NCBI GenBank assembly: GCA_013398955.1
Contig: VWPU01018856.1
Span: forward strand, 1 to 64,000
From: Callaeas wilsoni
Lineage: Eukaryota; Chordata; Aves; Passeriformes; Callaeidae
Length of the DNA stretch: 64,000 bases
Direction of reading: 5' to 3'
The first letter of the stretch is position 1, and every line of letters starts with the position of its first letter. Shown here piece after piece: positions 1 to 12,258 of this stretch. The notes under the pieces are model-generated. The model made no database searches. It was not told where the DNA came from and worked only from the letters and a program-made list of their open reading frames with translations. A program made the position numbers and the translations under genes.

Positions 1-681
1 ACAGGAGCCATCTATGTGACCCCCCTGGTACCACAAACCAGGCTGTGCCAAACCAATACACCCCCCGTAATTAAAGTCAAGTGGATTCTTATGGCTGTTA
101 TCCAGCACAAAATAAAACCTTGGGGCTGGCTTCCCAGCTGACATAAAACCAATCTGGATGGGGTTATTGAAAGAAATGTGCATTGGACTCGGGGAATCAA
201 ATGCTGTCACTCAAATCCTGTCTTTGTGGGTGGCCATGTGGAAGGCAGCTTGCTTCCCGCTTGCAGGCTTTGAGTAATGACCTCCCCTTGCTGGGAATGG
301 GGCAGCAACACTGGAGTCAAATAACTACACCAGTTTACACCTGATGGGGATCAGGAGGATGGCCATTGGTATGTTTACTGCCTGCCTGGCAGGCATGAGA
401 AGGGATATTTGTGCCATCTACAGAATGCGAATCATATTTGTAGAATTTCCATGACTGTTTGACATGATAACTTTATCCTGTGTGCCAAAGCATGGTGGGC
501 AGTGCCAAGGGAGTGCTGCTGAAGCAGAGCTGGGAGGTTGGTGTGACATTGCTTGAGGGATGGAGGGCACAGAGGGAAGAGAGAAGGAATAGGAGCTACT
601 TTTTAAGGCAAGGAGTGAAGACTAACCTAAAGGAGAGGAAAGACAGAGCAACAAGTGAAAAGAAACAGATGAGACTGAGAT
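1..681. other. Unique non-coding DNA, no gene seen
   Basis: No recognisable exon, RNA gene or repeat is visible before the first CR1 stub. The open frame that begins at 480 and runs to 770 starts at a GTG and reads straight into the CR1 stub, so it is not a gene. It has no domain and no start context. Confidence 0.6.
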
Positions 682-815
682 TAGGTCAGGTTGGCTGGGG
701 CTTTGAGCAACCTGTGTTGCTTGTAGTGGAAGGTGCCCCTGCCCTTGTCAGGGGGTTTGTAACTAGATGATTTTTAAGGTCCCTTCCAACCCAAACTGTT
801 CTATGATTCTGTGAG
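682..815 (+). mobile_element. CR1 LINE, 5'-truncated 3' end
   Basis: The sequence follows the 3' end of bird CR1 elements in order. It has an 'aggtcaggttggctggg' stretch, then 'gctttgagcaacctg', then a 'gtgcccctgcccttgtcag' stretch, then 'aactagatgatttttaagg' and 'cccttccaacccaaactgt'. It finishes with the tail 'ttctatgattctgtga'. CR1 elements insert by target-primed reverse transcription, are usually truncated at the 5' end, and end in a short tandem repeat rather than poly(A); all of this fits. Only about 130 bp remain, so the copy is inactive. The left edge is approximate because upstream sequence no longer aligns by eye. Orientation is certain; subfamily is not. Confidence 0.9.
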
Positions 816-3800
816 ATGAGACTGGTTTGATGCTCAGGACTTTGCCATCATCACTCATCCTGTTATTGCACATTCCATAAACTTGCATTGTCTCAACATG
901 TCTGGAGTGGAGACAGAAGGGAATGGAGTGGCTTCCTGAACTTGTACATGAATTCTTCTGCGTTAACTTGTTTTTACAGTGGAGAAAAGGCCTTCAAATC
1001 CCGCTGACCCCAGCATGGTTGTTTGCATGTCCTCTGAGGGGACAGCAGAGCAGCAGTGGCATCCACACATCTCATGCAGAGGGGTTATTTCTAAGCTTGT
1101 CTACCAGTCCTATGCATGAGAGGTTTTTTTCTTGCAGCTATGTCTAGGGTGCTTCAGAATGGCCAGAAATGTAAGATGGTCCAGTGAAGAAAGTATTTAA
1201 AATCTTAAGACTCCCTAGTCTTAAAAGTTAGTGAGCTGCTTGGCATGGATAGGTAGTAAGCAAACATCTATTTTGCCTTTTTATAACCTTTACAGTCCCT
1301 ACGCTGTGTTTATGTGACTGTCTTCTTGGATGCTTTGCATTAGCCTGATGAGTGTTTTACTGTGCAGTTCCTCTGGTATTCCCCAAAATTCAGGATCTTT
1401 GGGAAACCTTCCCTGTAATCCTGGCTCCAGCTTGATGTGGCCAAGCAAAAGCAGGAAAGCTTGTAAAAAGAACCTGGCTTCAGCAGAGAATCTCTCTGGA
1501 TGAAAAGAAGTGCCAGTGAGCAGGTTTAAGTGTGAAGGTATTTCAGTGTCATTGCAAACATGCAGAATGGACCTGGTCCATTTTAGTTGTACTGTAAAAA
1601 ACAATTGTGGCTTAAAATGCTCTGACACTGAGATTTAATTTGTAGAAACAGGGTTTGCTAAAGCCACCTCCTCTCATGGTGGCTTGCTATGTTGTGAGAC
1701 AATTGCATTTACCTACACAGAGTGCAAATAAACTTGCTCCCCTGACTGTAAACCATGACTCTTAGAGACTGAGCATTTCTGCAAGCTGTGAAAATGGCTT
1801 GGACAGTTAGGGATTTTTCTGCAGTTTGTTTTCATGAACAGTAGCTGATATAAGGAAATAGTATTGACTTGTAGTTTAGAAAATCTAGATTTGGTAGGAA
1901 AGTTTGGAAAGATTCTTCTATCTGCTGTGCTTAAGTCTGGGATCACTAAACAAAACAGACTTCCCTCCTTCCAGATACCAGTGCTGCCCCTTGTAAACAC
2001 TGTTGCAGCAGGATGACCCAGCTCCTTCTGGAGGTCTGCAGAGCTGGATTTATTGTCCTCTCTCTGTTTGCTGCAGCAGCACTTAAAGTCTTTAGGGCTT
2101 ATGTCAGCTTTGTGTTCATGTTGTGCCCCTTGCATCCTGAGTGAACATTTAGATGGTTAACACTAAAAAAAAGGCTGCTCCAGTGGGAAAACAGTGAGGT
2201 CACCGTTGCATAAATAAATAGATCTCTTCTCTTGTGTTTCATATTAGCCTTTGGCTTGCGCTCATCACTATGGTGTCTGAGTGCCTGGCAGCAGGACATT
2301 AAATTGTGTGGGAGTAACATATCAGGTGATCAGTGGCTTGGCTTCCTCTTCTTCCTCATGCATATGAAAAGGAGCACTTAAATTTGTAAACACAGCATTG
2401 TATGTTTATCTTCAAGAAGCAGTTTTGGTTTTGCATTTGGCAGAGAAAGTGGTGACATTTGCAGTCGTGTGGGTCATTTCTTATGAACTCTGGTGTGAAA
2501 CTTGTCCCTGGTAGAATGAAGCTGACAAAACCCGCTAAGATACTGGCCTAGCTGGCTTTAACCTTCTGTATATCCCATTAGCTCTCCTAGTTTGGAGGAC
2601 GTGAACAGGGAGGCAAAGCCTCCCCTCCGCCCCCCCATCCCCCTTCTTATTGTCCCCTGTGGACATATTGAAGGGAAATGCTATTAAAAAGCATCTCTAG
2701 AAAACTTTCCACACCTTTACTTCTTCCTGGAAGCTTGGCTGCGAGAGGGATGGAGCCAACTCAGCTTTCACCATGCCCTTGCTCAGAGCTGTGTTTGCCA
2801 AGGAAGGACCCCACAGGATTTGACTCTTGTGGAGTAGATGCATGACTAGGAAAAAAGAGACAGGTTTTACGGGAGTGAGGCTGTATCTTAACTACTGCTC
2901 AGTCACTTGGGAAGTCTGTAAAAGCTTTCTGAAACTACCAGGCTCCTCCCAAAGCACCATTTAATCTAGTGTATTTTCAGATTCAAAGCTGAGTCTCTAA
3001 AACTTATCCCTGTACAAAGACCACCCAACACTAACAGGGTGTGCAGAGAAATTTCTGTTTATAGTTTAGTGCAAGGGTCAGATAGCTTTGCTATGGTTCA
3101 GGTTATCCACCCAGAGCAAGCATGCTTTTTTCCTAAGCATGGGATACATGAGTCATTTCTATTACCCAGACCTCTAGACATAACATAAAATAGATGGCAT
3201 GAAATAGCATTAAAGATATTAAAGATGGGAGGAAATTAAGTGTTTTCTCCCTTGCATTCTTGAGCTATAGAGTAATGGATTTCTAGTGCAAACTCAGCTA
3301 CTAATGCACACATAAGAAGTGAGGGCAAACAGTAGAAACCTCAGACTTTGTCCTGTAAGATACAGAAAACCCAGTCAAGCAAAAAGCAACACAGAAGTGC
3401 TTTTGCAATATAAATTTGATGATTAATTTCCTAGCAGGGAATTAGCTTTTATCTACTTTTTAAAAATGTTAGTAAACTGGATTTATCTTAAGCTGCTTAG
3501 AATTTGTGACCCTGCCAGTATCTGGCATATTGCAGGATTTTCTCTCTTTGTTTGAGAATGACCCATAAGACCCTAAATCTGTATTCTTCCTTTTTCATAT
3601 TTTAAAAAAATAAATTCCTACTCAGCTTCTGCATTCTCAACTCAGCTCTGTGCTATCATCCATCTCTGTTCAGATTCTGTGGAATGGCTAGGGGATTAAG
3701 AATAACAGACCTTACACCCACCTAAACCAGAAAGAAATTAATTTTATCTCCCTTTTTTGAAAGGTGTAAATTCTGAACATTGGATTCCCTCAGAACCAGG

Positions 3801-5819
3801 ATTAAATTATTTGAAGGAGTGCCTCTCCTCATTAGAGACTGCTTGTAAATATACTGTCTCCTTTGAATGCTTGGGAATGCTTGCTTTTGGATTTCTTTTT
3901 TAGGACATTTTCCACTTAGTAATTAATACTCATCCTTATATAACACTTGTGACTGAAAGCACAATGCAAGCGGATAAAAATGGGCAGCCTGCCCTGTTTA
4001 AAGGAGATAAATCTACTGTACTGATGGACCTGCTCCCTGAAAGTCTTTAGTGCAGAGGAGGTTAAAAGTTTTGTGTCAAATATAATACTCTCGGTCTGTT
4101 GCACTCAGTGACTATAGCCAGTCTTTTAACTATTTTAGAATTTGAGGCTAGGTATTTTTAGCAGTTTTTATTGATGGCTTTCTTAAATGTCTCTTTCAGA
4201 GGTTTTGTGATCATAAAGAAAGATGGAATGAGTGTCTGTCTGACTAGGGTATCAAAATTCTCATATGATCATGCACATGCATGCATTTAAGGCCGGTGCA
4301 TCGTTTCCAGTAACTAAAGGTTGCCTGCCTTTCATGATTACTCTGGAAGTCAGAACCACTTCCCATTTGTTGGCTGGGGAAAATAAATATATTTCATTTG
4401 AGCTGGATTGAGTTTTGGCCTGTGATTTATCATTGCCCAAATATTTTCTTACAATATTTAAATCTGTGAAGTCATATCAATAACGTAAATTAAAGGCTTC
4501 AAGTAATGTCTCAAATACATGGTTATTATTTTACGTCTACAGGAAATGCAAAAGAAAGAAATGAGAAATAATAGAAATGGAAAACCCTTTACTTGACTTA
4601 CCCTCAGCAACAAAGAAAGTTTCCTTTCTTTGACAAGATAGATGTAAACCCAGTCTATAATCCAACTTCTTGAAATACTCAGTAATTTTGTTTCCTTTAT
4701 TTTGCTCTCTGAAAGTACACACCATTTTTGTAGCTCATTACGTATGTAAAAGATACTGGGAAAGAGTTGAGACTGAGTAATCCATGCCAGCCCTAATTTC
4801 CTCATCAGGAAATTAGTTGGGACAGACCAGGCATTGAAACATGTGGGATGTCTGTATTATCTGAAGTGGAGCACTCTTGGTTGTTCCTGTATTGAAAAAA
4901 ACCAGGCTCCTGAAAGGGCAACTGCGTCTTTTCAGTATTTTCTTCTGGGCATCCCAATATCTTTGTGTGTGTTGGCAGCATAAGACTCTGAACGTCTCTT
5001 TCGGAAACCTCTGGCAGAACTCTCTGTTTTCCTTGTAGGTGACTGAGCCCAGGACCAGCGTGAGGTCTTGGTCTCCTTGGCTGTCTGTGATTGAAGCGTT
5101 GTGACCTACAAGCCTCTAGAAGGCTAAGGAGGGAACTCTGCTCTTCCCTACACACTCCTCTGGCCAAGGAGCACAGATGCCAGCGCTGCTGCAGCTGGGC
5201 GTGATTCCCAAGGGAGGTGCAGTTAGCAGGGGAACACAGTATCGGGACAATACACAAAAGGGAGGACAGGTACAAAGATGACTGTGACGTACACCTTTTT
5301 CTGGTGGAATAGGGGAAGTTGTTCTGAGTGAAGCAGCAATGAACTTAGCCTCCAGTCTCTGATGGCAAGTGACCAGTCCGTAGCAGCTGCTTTCCAGCCT
5401 TGTAGTGCCACAAACCAGCTCTCAGGAGATTCATACCATGGTGTGGAGTGAAACCTTCCCCCGATGTATCTAAAGCTGTCGAGGCAATGTGAATTCAGGA
5501 CTGATCATGGGACAGAGACCAGGGACTCCCAGGTCAGTCAAGCCTGTGCCCCTACTTGCCTGTATGTTTTAGGGTCCCTCCTGTTCTCATTTATCCTCAG
5601 GTGACCAGAAAGTTCTGGCCATCTACGCTTTTTCTGACAAACCCATTTACTGCTAGGAACAAGAAAGAAACCATTTCTTTCACCCTAAAGAGAAACTTTG
5701 CCTTGTATATACAAAATTATTTTACTGTGCCTCAAAAGATAATCAGACTTGTGTTTTAAAGGAGAAGACTGGTGGCAGGGATTTCTCTCCACAGGCTGTC
5801 AGCAGCACTATCTACAGTC
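816..5819. other. Unique non-coding DNA, no gene seen
   Basis: This stretch shows no recognisable gene or repeat family. Open frames on both strands reach 140 codons (minus, 1713-2135) and 156 codons (minus, 4805-5275). Neither has a recognisable domain or a neighbouring exon in a consistent frame, and a few frames of this size are expected by chance in 64 kb. A short direct repeat of 'gaatgcttg' lies at about 3865-3884. Confidence 0.6.
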
Positions 5820-5853
5820 GTTTCCACTTCCACTTTCCACTCTTCCTTTCCAC
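5820..5853 (+). repeat. Degenerate (TTTCCAC)n pyrimidine tract
   Basis: About 34 bases are built from imperfect copies of ttccac/tttccac with one tcttcc variant. It is a short, decayed simple repeat. No function can be assigned. Confidence 0.6.
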
Positions 5854-8800
5854 TGCTTTGCATAATGGGTGGCATTGTCAGGAATAGTTTCCTGATGTAG
5901 TATGGTACTAAGGAAGAGACTGTCTTCTCCTATACTTAACCTTGGTGATTTTTAACCCAGCCATTAGTCCTCACAAATGATATTGTTTTCCCCTTTGGCA
6001 TGAAGCAGGAAGGCCTGTTGAAAACCACAGCATCCGTTGCAAGGATGGACATACTCATCACTTGAGCCTGGGGCTCAGCTGTGAATACAAGAAGGACTTC
6101 AGAAGCCAAAATATATTTGGTCAAACTTTTTTAGTGTAATGGTTTCCTCAGAACTCCAAGCTGTAGTCAAACATTTCATTAAAATGCTCCGGGAATGCAC
6201 AAGAAAGCTCTTGACTGTAATGTTTGCCTAGGGAGTTTTGTTTGAGTCTTCAGCCTAGATTGTCCTTAAAGCCTATTGTACTGCATGAAAGGTAGGAGAA
6301 TACCTCAAGGGAGAGTCACAGGCAATTCGGATTCATGCCAGTGAGTTCCTGTACCTTCTGCCTGGAGCCTTCCAGCAGCCACAGACTGAGCTGGATAATA
6401 CCTTCATTACTGCATCTCCTCTTCAGCATGCATGCTGCAGCCAGCAGGAACTACTTGCCCTTGTGTTGGTTAGAGTGGCATTTCTGGTACATGTGCTCAG
6501 AAGCAGAGAATGTGTCTTGATGATTTAGTTAAGAAAAGGGATGCACTGATGTAATTCTTACTGTTATTTCAGTTCTGCCAGAGCCCCCTCTTACCAGTGT
6601 TTCCAAGTGCCAGTTATACCAGTAACACCAGTCTGTCTAACAGACCATCCACCAATCTACCCTCCTCTGTGGCACTCATCTTCTGTGATGCTCCAGAAAG
6701 ATACAGGGACTTGTTCTAGCCAGTGCTCTCACTGGGGCAGCAGCATTTGATCCTCAGCTTCCCCATGACCTTGTTCAGTGCAGATACTTGGTGCTTTTAG
6801 CACTGACAGGAGGGAACAGTTGCAAAGCCACAGCTCAGATGCAAGAGTAGGCCTTGCATGCTCCAGCTTTTAGTCTGGCAGCACAAAGCAGTTCACAAAG
6901 ATGTGGTGGTTCAGCTTTCGGTGACTTTATTAATTTGTTGATTAGTAGCCAGCTCTGGGCGAAGCATTTAGTGTAAATTGATTAAATAACGGGATGCTGT
7001 TCCCTGGTTATCTCAGTCATATGACAGGCTGGCTATTTTCAAGTGACTTGTTCTTTCCCCTTAACAAGCAGAATAATTCAAATGAATTGCTTCCAGAAAG
7101 AAGAGGAGCTGTAGTGTCCCCAATTATTCATGCTGCTCTTCCATCAGAGCATTGCTGCAGTGGGCATGCAGTTGTTCTAAACATAGGGTATGTTTTCTTT
7201 CGGGACCATTTTATCCTTGGCAACTCGTCAATCACCTGGAACTAAAACTCTGTTCCACTTTCCATTATTTCTCTAATCATAATGTCTTTTCTAGATCCAT
7301 AATTGTTCTTCATGGGTTATAAAGCCAGCATAATTTGCTATATTGAAAAACACTGATACTGATTTATGTGCTTTCTGTTATGCAGTGTGCATTTCATTTT
7401 AGGTCCAGTCTGGGGTAGAAACCTCTCCAGCCTAAGCATGTGCTGTGCACAGGACCTCTGTTGCTTTTCTCTTGCTACTGCTATGGGGATAAGTATGTTT
7501 GCTTTCAGAAATGTTTCTGAAGCTTTGTTTTTTCTTGACATTCTGGCCTCCACAGTCACTTCATTGCCTTGTGGCATGCTATGGCTAATTTCATGGCTTG
7601 TTCTGTGGTTGTGGAATATCTGCTGTTTCTCAGGATGTCTGTAAAACAAGCTGACAAACCAGCCTGGTGCTTAGCACACCCCACAGTTTGCTTCCCTGCT
7701 TTGCCTGGTTTTAGTAGCTTTTGAAACCCATTAATGTGCACTTCTCTCTGATCAGTCCTATTTGTGCTGTATATAATCAAGTACAATTTTAATTCCACAT
7801 TTTTGTGAAATTACTGCTCTTGCTTGGTGGTACAAACCCTGCTCGTGTGGCCACTCTTCTTTGCCATTTTATAAAACCCAATTCCTACCTGCCACCTGAT
7901 CATCTCAGTTTAGTGGTGGCTGTGGCACCGTGGAGTTAAAGGAATCTTGTGATGCATGTCAAGATTTAAAATCCCTGTAAAACAACAGAGAAATGTTTTT
8001 TCCTGTCCTTGCATGTTACTTACTGCCTAATACAATTTTTTATGGGCATGAGCATTTGCTAAGTTTTAGTCTCTGTGAAATATAACAGGTCTGTTTAGTG
8101 TGGCTTTGGAAAACGTGCTCATGTCCTGCTTCTTTCCTGGCAACTTTCCTCCTTCTCCACAATATAGCCCTTATCTCCCATGGGAAGCAGATAGCAGAAA
8201 AACCTTTTTCTTTCTGAAAGCACCATTTCCTTCTCCTTCCAGGTTCTTAAAACATGGCAGTCCATAAGCTGGGTCCACTTAAGAGCATGTTACTATTTTT
8301 GGGCCAAAATCTGTTGTGCTAAACACAGTAAAGCTCTCTAAGGAAGACTTTTCCCTGTAGTTGTGCTCCTCTAGGTCACGGAGGCTGGATCCAGCCCTTT
8401 GAGGAAGCTGGTGACTCCTGCCAAAGTGATCTCTGCCTTGTAGATCTGAGTGCATCCTGAACAGCCCAGAAGTCAATTGGAAGCTGTAGACATGAGACCC
8501 CTGGAAATCCTCTTTTAGTTTTTTTTTCCATTTTAAAGTGTGCCTGGGCTAGGAGACAAAAATGTTTCTCAGCTGTCAAGGGCTGCTCCTTCATATTTCT
8601 GTCCATGAAGACTCTGCTGGTCTCTCATTGAGTCTTTGCTAGTGAACGAGGTGCTGTTTGTGTTACCATCTGGGCCTTGGTTTAAGGCACGTGCTAAGCT
8701 CTGTGTCTTATCTGGGTGCTCAGGCAGGGGGAAGGTTCATGTGCACATTTTTAAGTTGATGTCTTTCTGTTATTACCAGCTGTCTTCCATTTCTTGCATC

Positions 8801-10097
8801 AGAATAGGAAGAGGCATGAATTATTTAACTGAAAATGTTTCTGGATCCCTCACTTGCCTGAGATTATTGATGTTACGACCCCTCGGGGAGGGAAAGCTGA
8901 ATAGTAGTGGCTGATAAATGGAATGTGTTTCTCTTTCATTCTCCCCTGACACTTTCTCCCTTTTCCATTCTCCACTAATGCATACAGACAGTTTTCTGAA
9001 GCATTCACTGTTACCTGTGTTGATGTCTAGAGGCACTGCCTGAGTTCCTGTACTTCTTGTGCCAGGTACACATTGGGAGTCTAAAGGACTGAACAGGACA
9101 CACATAGACAGAGATGTTATGGTCACAGAAAAAAGGGAGCACTATTATGGTTTTATAGATAAAACACTGCAATACCGGGGGCATTTTATGATGGGTTATC
9201 CTAGTGAATTGCTGCTGTGATCAATCATTTATCTACTTGTCTGATGGCAATCAGGAAAATGTGGTATGTACAGTAAGCTAAGAATTATGCTTTGGAAGCC
9301 ATGGAGGTATCAGAGAAAAAACAGAGGTTACATGTGAGCTTTTCTCATACAATTTTCCAAAGGCTGTAATACAATTTGTAGCTCTAGTTCCAAACTCCAG
9401 AAACATGATGCTCCTGGCAAAAGGTCTGTTTTCTGCTTACAATGAAGTGTTCATCTCTAGTAATGGAGCTGATCTGAGGTTGCAAACTGCGGGATCTCTC
9501 ATCCGAAATTCCAAGGAGGGAGGGATCAGGCATTCTGCTTGTGATGCTCTCTTAGCCAGACAAAAGAATCAGAATAATACCAGCTTTAGAACTACTTTTG
9601 TTCCTATTCTCCTTGGTTTTGGTTATGTTTCCTTCTAGACTTGAAAGGTTTTTAATTTAGGATTCTGGCAGATATCCTTAGGAAATTTCAGTGGCGTCTA
9701 AAGTATGCTTGAATCTCTTTATTATTCCTTTTTTTTTGTGAGGGCTAGAGATGCTATCCAGGCTGGAAGTATTTTGAAATATTCCAGATCTGAGATGAAA
9801 CAGTAATGGTGCTTTTATTGAGATTTTTCTGGGCCAAACCCCTTTAAGATAAAAAAAGGATCCTATAAGAAGAGGTTTGTATTTTTCCTAACATTTCGGT
9901 GCTTCTCCTCCAGTACCACACACCACCTAGAAATCCAAATTTTCCTTAAAAATGGAAAATGGAACAAAGATAATGACCTCATGTGGGAATTTCATTCCAG
10001 CGTGGATGAAATGTACGGCAAGGATGAGCGGCATAGTGTGGTGCTGATTCCAAAGGGCTCCTGATTTTTCAAATATTTTCTCCTGGGTGTTCGTCCT
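5854..10097. other. Unique non-coding DNA, no gene seen
   Basis: No exon-like structure or interspersed repeat is recognised here. Frames of 80-100 codons on both strands (for example 7366-7644 plus and 7338-7649 minus, which overlap) exclude each other and have no domain. A nine-T run lies at 9729-9737. Confidence 0.6.
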
Positions 10098-10161
10098 GAC
10101 TACACAGCTCAGAATTTGAGCTGGAGGTCCAAATTCCGTGCTTCTAACCACCAAACTGCAT
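10098..10161 (-). repeat. MIR-like ancient SINE fragment
   Basis: Read on the + strand, this matches the reverse complement of the MIR/CORE-SINE 3' half. The 'tacacagctc' segment corresponds to the usual 'cacacagct', followed by 'tttgagctgg' for 'cagagctgg'. It ends with 'gtgcttctaaccaccaaact', like the tRNA-related 'gtgctctaaccacta' segment. MIR-type SINEs spread in early amniotes, so birds keep only diverged fragments like this. The element is non-autonomous and inactive. The assignment is by eye against remembered consensus, and the ends are approximate. Confidence 0.45.
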
Positions 10162-12231
10162 GTGTATAAGGGCTGGAGAGCGAGTTACAGGCAAGCAAAG
10201 GAATCTCCGTGTGAATTTCTTCATTTTGTTGCCTGTGCTTATGAGAAACCAGTGTTCTCCGCACGCCCTGTTGGCTGCAAATGACAGTGGGAACCCAGAC
10301 ATCAGCAGCTCCTTATGCTTTGCAACGCTTTCCTTAAAAGCCTTCCAAAAATCCTGCAAGAGCGGTGCTGATGGTTTCCTTTCCGCCCAAAAGCCCAGGA
10401 TTCACCTCCAGAGGGTGCTGCAAACTTGCTGTGGCCACCAGCCCGCGGTGTGCAGGAGGGAGCTGTTCAATGGGCATTTCACTGTGGTTAGGGGACATCA
10501 AAATATGTAAGTAATATTTTGACTGTCACTTTGATTGCACAGCACGTAGTTTTAGATATAGCTTGTATGCATGCCCTTTGAAGTAAAAAAATCCAGGTGG
10601 CAGCTGTCTTTTGTTAACCTGAGATTATTGTGCTTATAGTGTGGACGTGAAGCACATCTATAAGCAGCAAAGGAACAGATCCAAGTCAGTCATGAAAAGA
10701 AAAAACCTTTTAATACAACTCTTGGGGCATCTTGCTTTTCTGCTAATTTGCAGCTGAACAGATGTTGTACAAGCAAATATTCATACGGTGAAAATATACA
10801 GAAGCAGAATTCTAAGGAGTGCTTACAACAGCGTGATAACCCTTTTCCTGACATTACAGAGAGACACTCCGTCCCTTCCATAAGCAATGTCCAGAGCAGG
10901 CAGAAGCATACAGAGGGGGTATCGAGGCATAGAGAAGAAGAGAAGAATTCTGAATGCTGGAGAAGGTGGATATGTTTATAGCATTAGAAAAGTGCTGCTT
11001 CTTGGTGTTGCTTGTAAGACCATGCTGGAAGCCTGTGGCAGAGCTACTAACCTTGCAGAAAGATGAGTTTCAGGATGCCACTAACGTCATGAGTGTTGCT
11101 GGGTTCTTTTGGCCTGCCTAGATTAAAATGGCTGCAGGAGAGCACAGCAGCTGTGAGGCATGACGTTGACTGCTGCCTTGCTGCTGGCCATGTTCCTCAG
11201 CACTTTCACGGCAGAAATCCTTCTGCCTTCATGACCCCTTGGTGTTGCTGTCATCCTGTTCAGGATGAACTAGGAGGCTTTGCCACTACAGTGCTGAATC
11301 CCCAGCTCTGCACTGGAACTGCCCCACTCTGTGTACTGGATTTTGCCTTCCTGGCTGCCAGCTGCCTGTGGCTATTGGTGACAGCATTGGCAGGCAGGGT
11401 TGACCCTGTCTCAGGATGTGCCTCTCGCTCCAAGTGAGCGTCTCGCTGGGGTCCCAGGGCCAGAGCTGGCCTGGCACCCTGCACGCTGGCTGTACTGCTC
11501 TGAGGCTGTGTTAGCTGGAGATGGATCACTGCACTCCTGCAGCTCTATCCCTTCCAGTGTGCAGGTGCTGCCTTGTGCAGCCCCTGCGCCTTCTGGACAG
11601 ATGTGGTGAGGCTGAGCTTGTGAGATAGCTCTGAGGAAGTCCAGTGCCAGGACCCAAAAGCTGTTTTAACCACAAACAGCTCAGCTGTGCTGGAGTGGGA
11701 ATGGGCAGTTTGCTCCAGGCTATCTTGGTGTGGGAACAACAAGCAGTGCTCAGAGAAGCTTCCTGCTTGGGCAGAGCACTGCTTTTCCCCTGGTCCCAAA
11801 TCCAAGGCAGGCTCAAGCGGAGCAGCTAAAGCAGTAGGAGAGTGCATTGCAGCCAGCCAGGGCAAGTGGTGGAGAAGCAGCCAAGAGGTCTTGGATGGCA
11901 GGTCACTGGGATGGTCATGCACAGCTTTTTCATTAACTGGAATTCAAGTCCTGTGGAAAATGCATGCTTCGGTAGTTTCTTTTGGCCTAATGGCTCAACG
12001 AAAAGTGGATACTGAAATTTATCATTAATTTATCACATGTTCCAAATGGTTCATTCTGAAAGTCAAAGCATTTTGTTTCAGCCTGATTTGACCACATCCG
12101 CTGGATCAATCGTAGTGCCTTAGGCTTCCCTTCTAATTTGTGGCTGGATTCATCTCCATGGTATACAGCAATGGTTCAGTGGGGATGACATCCCACAGCA
12201 TTTTCTCAGATTAAATCCAAGCACAGAATGT
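10162..12231. other. Non-coding DNA, locally GC-rich
   Basis: The part from about 11100 to 11950 is more GC-rich and rich in CTG/CAG. This produces several overlapping open frames on both strands that contradict each other. No splice-consistent exon or domain is seen. CpG is not enriched as in an island. Confidence 0.55.
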
Positions 12232-12258
12232 AGGGAAAGGAAGAAAGAAAGGAAGAAC
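12232..12258 (+). repeat. Purine tract, (GAAA/GGAA)n
   Basis: A run made almost entirely of A and G, with repeated gaaa and ggaa units. It is a short imperfect microsatellite with no assignable role. Confidence 0.6.

Noticed and set aside
480..770. 96-codon plus-strand frame
   Set aside because: It reads into the CR1 stub and has no ATG start or domain.
4805..5275. 156-codon minus-strand frame
   Set aside because: No domain or splice support, and a few frames of this length are expected by chance in 64 kb.
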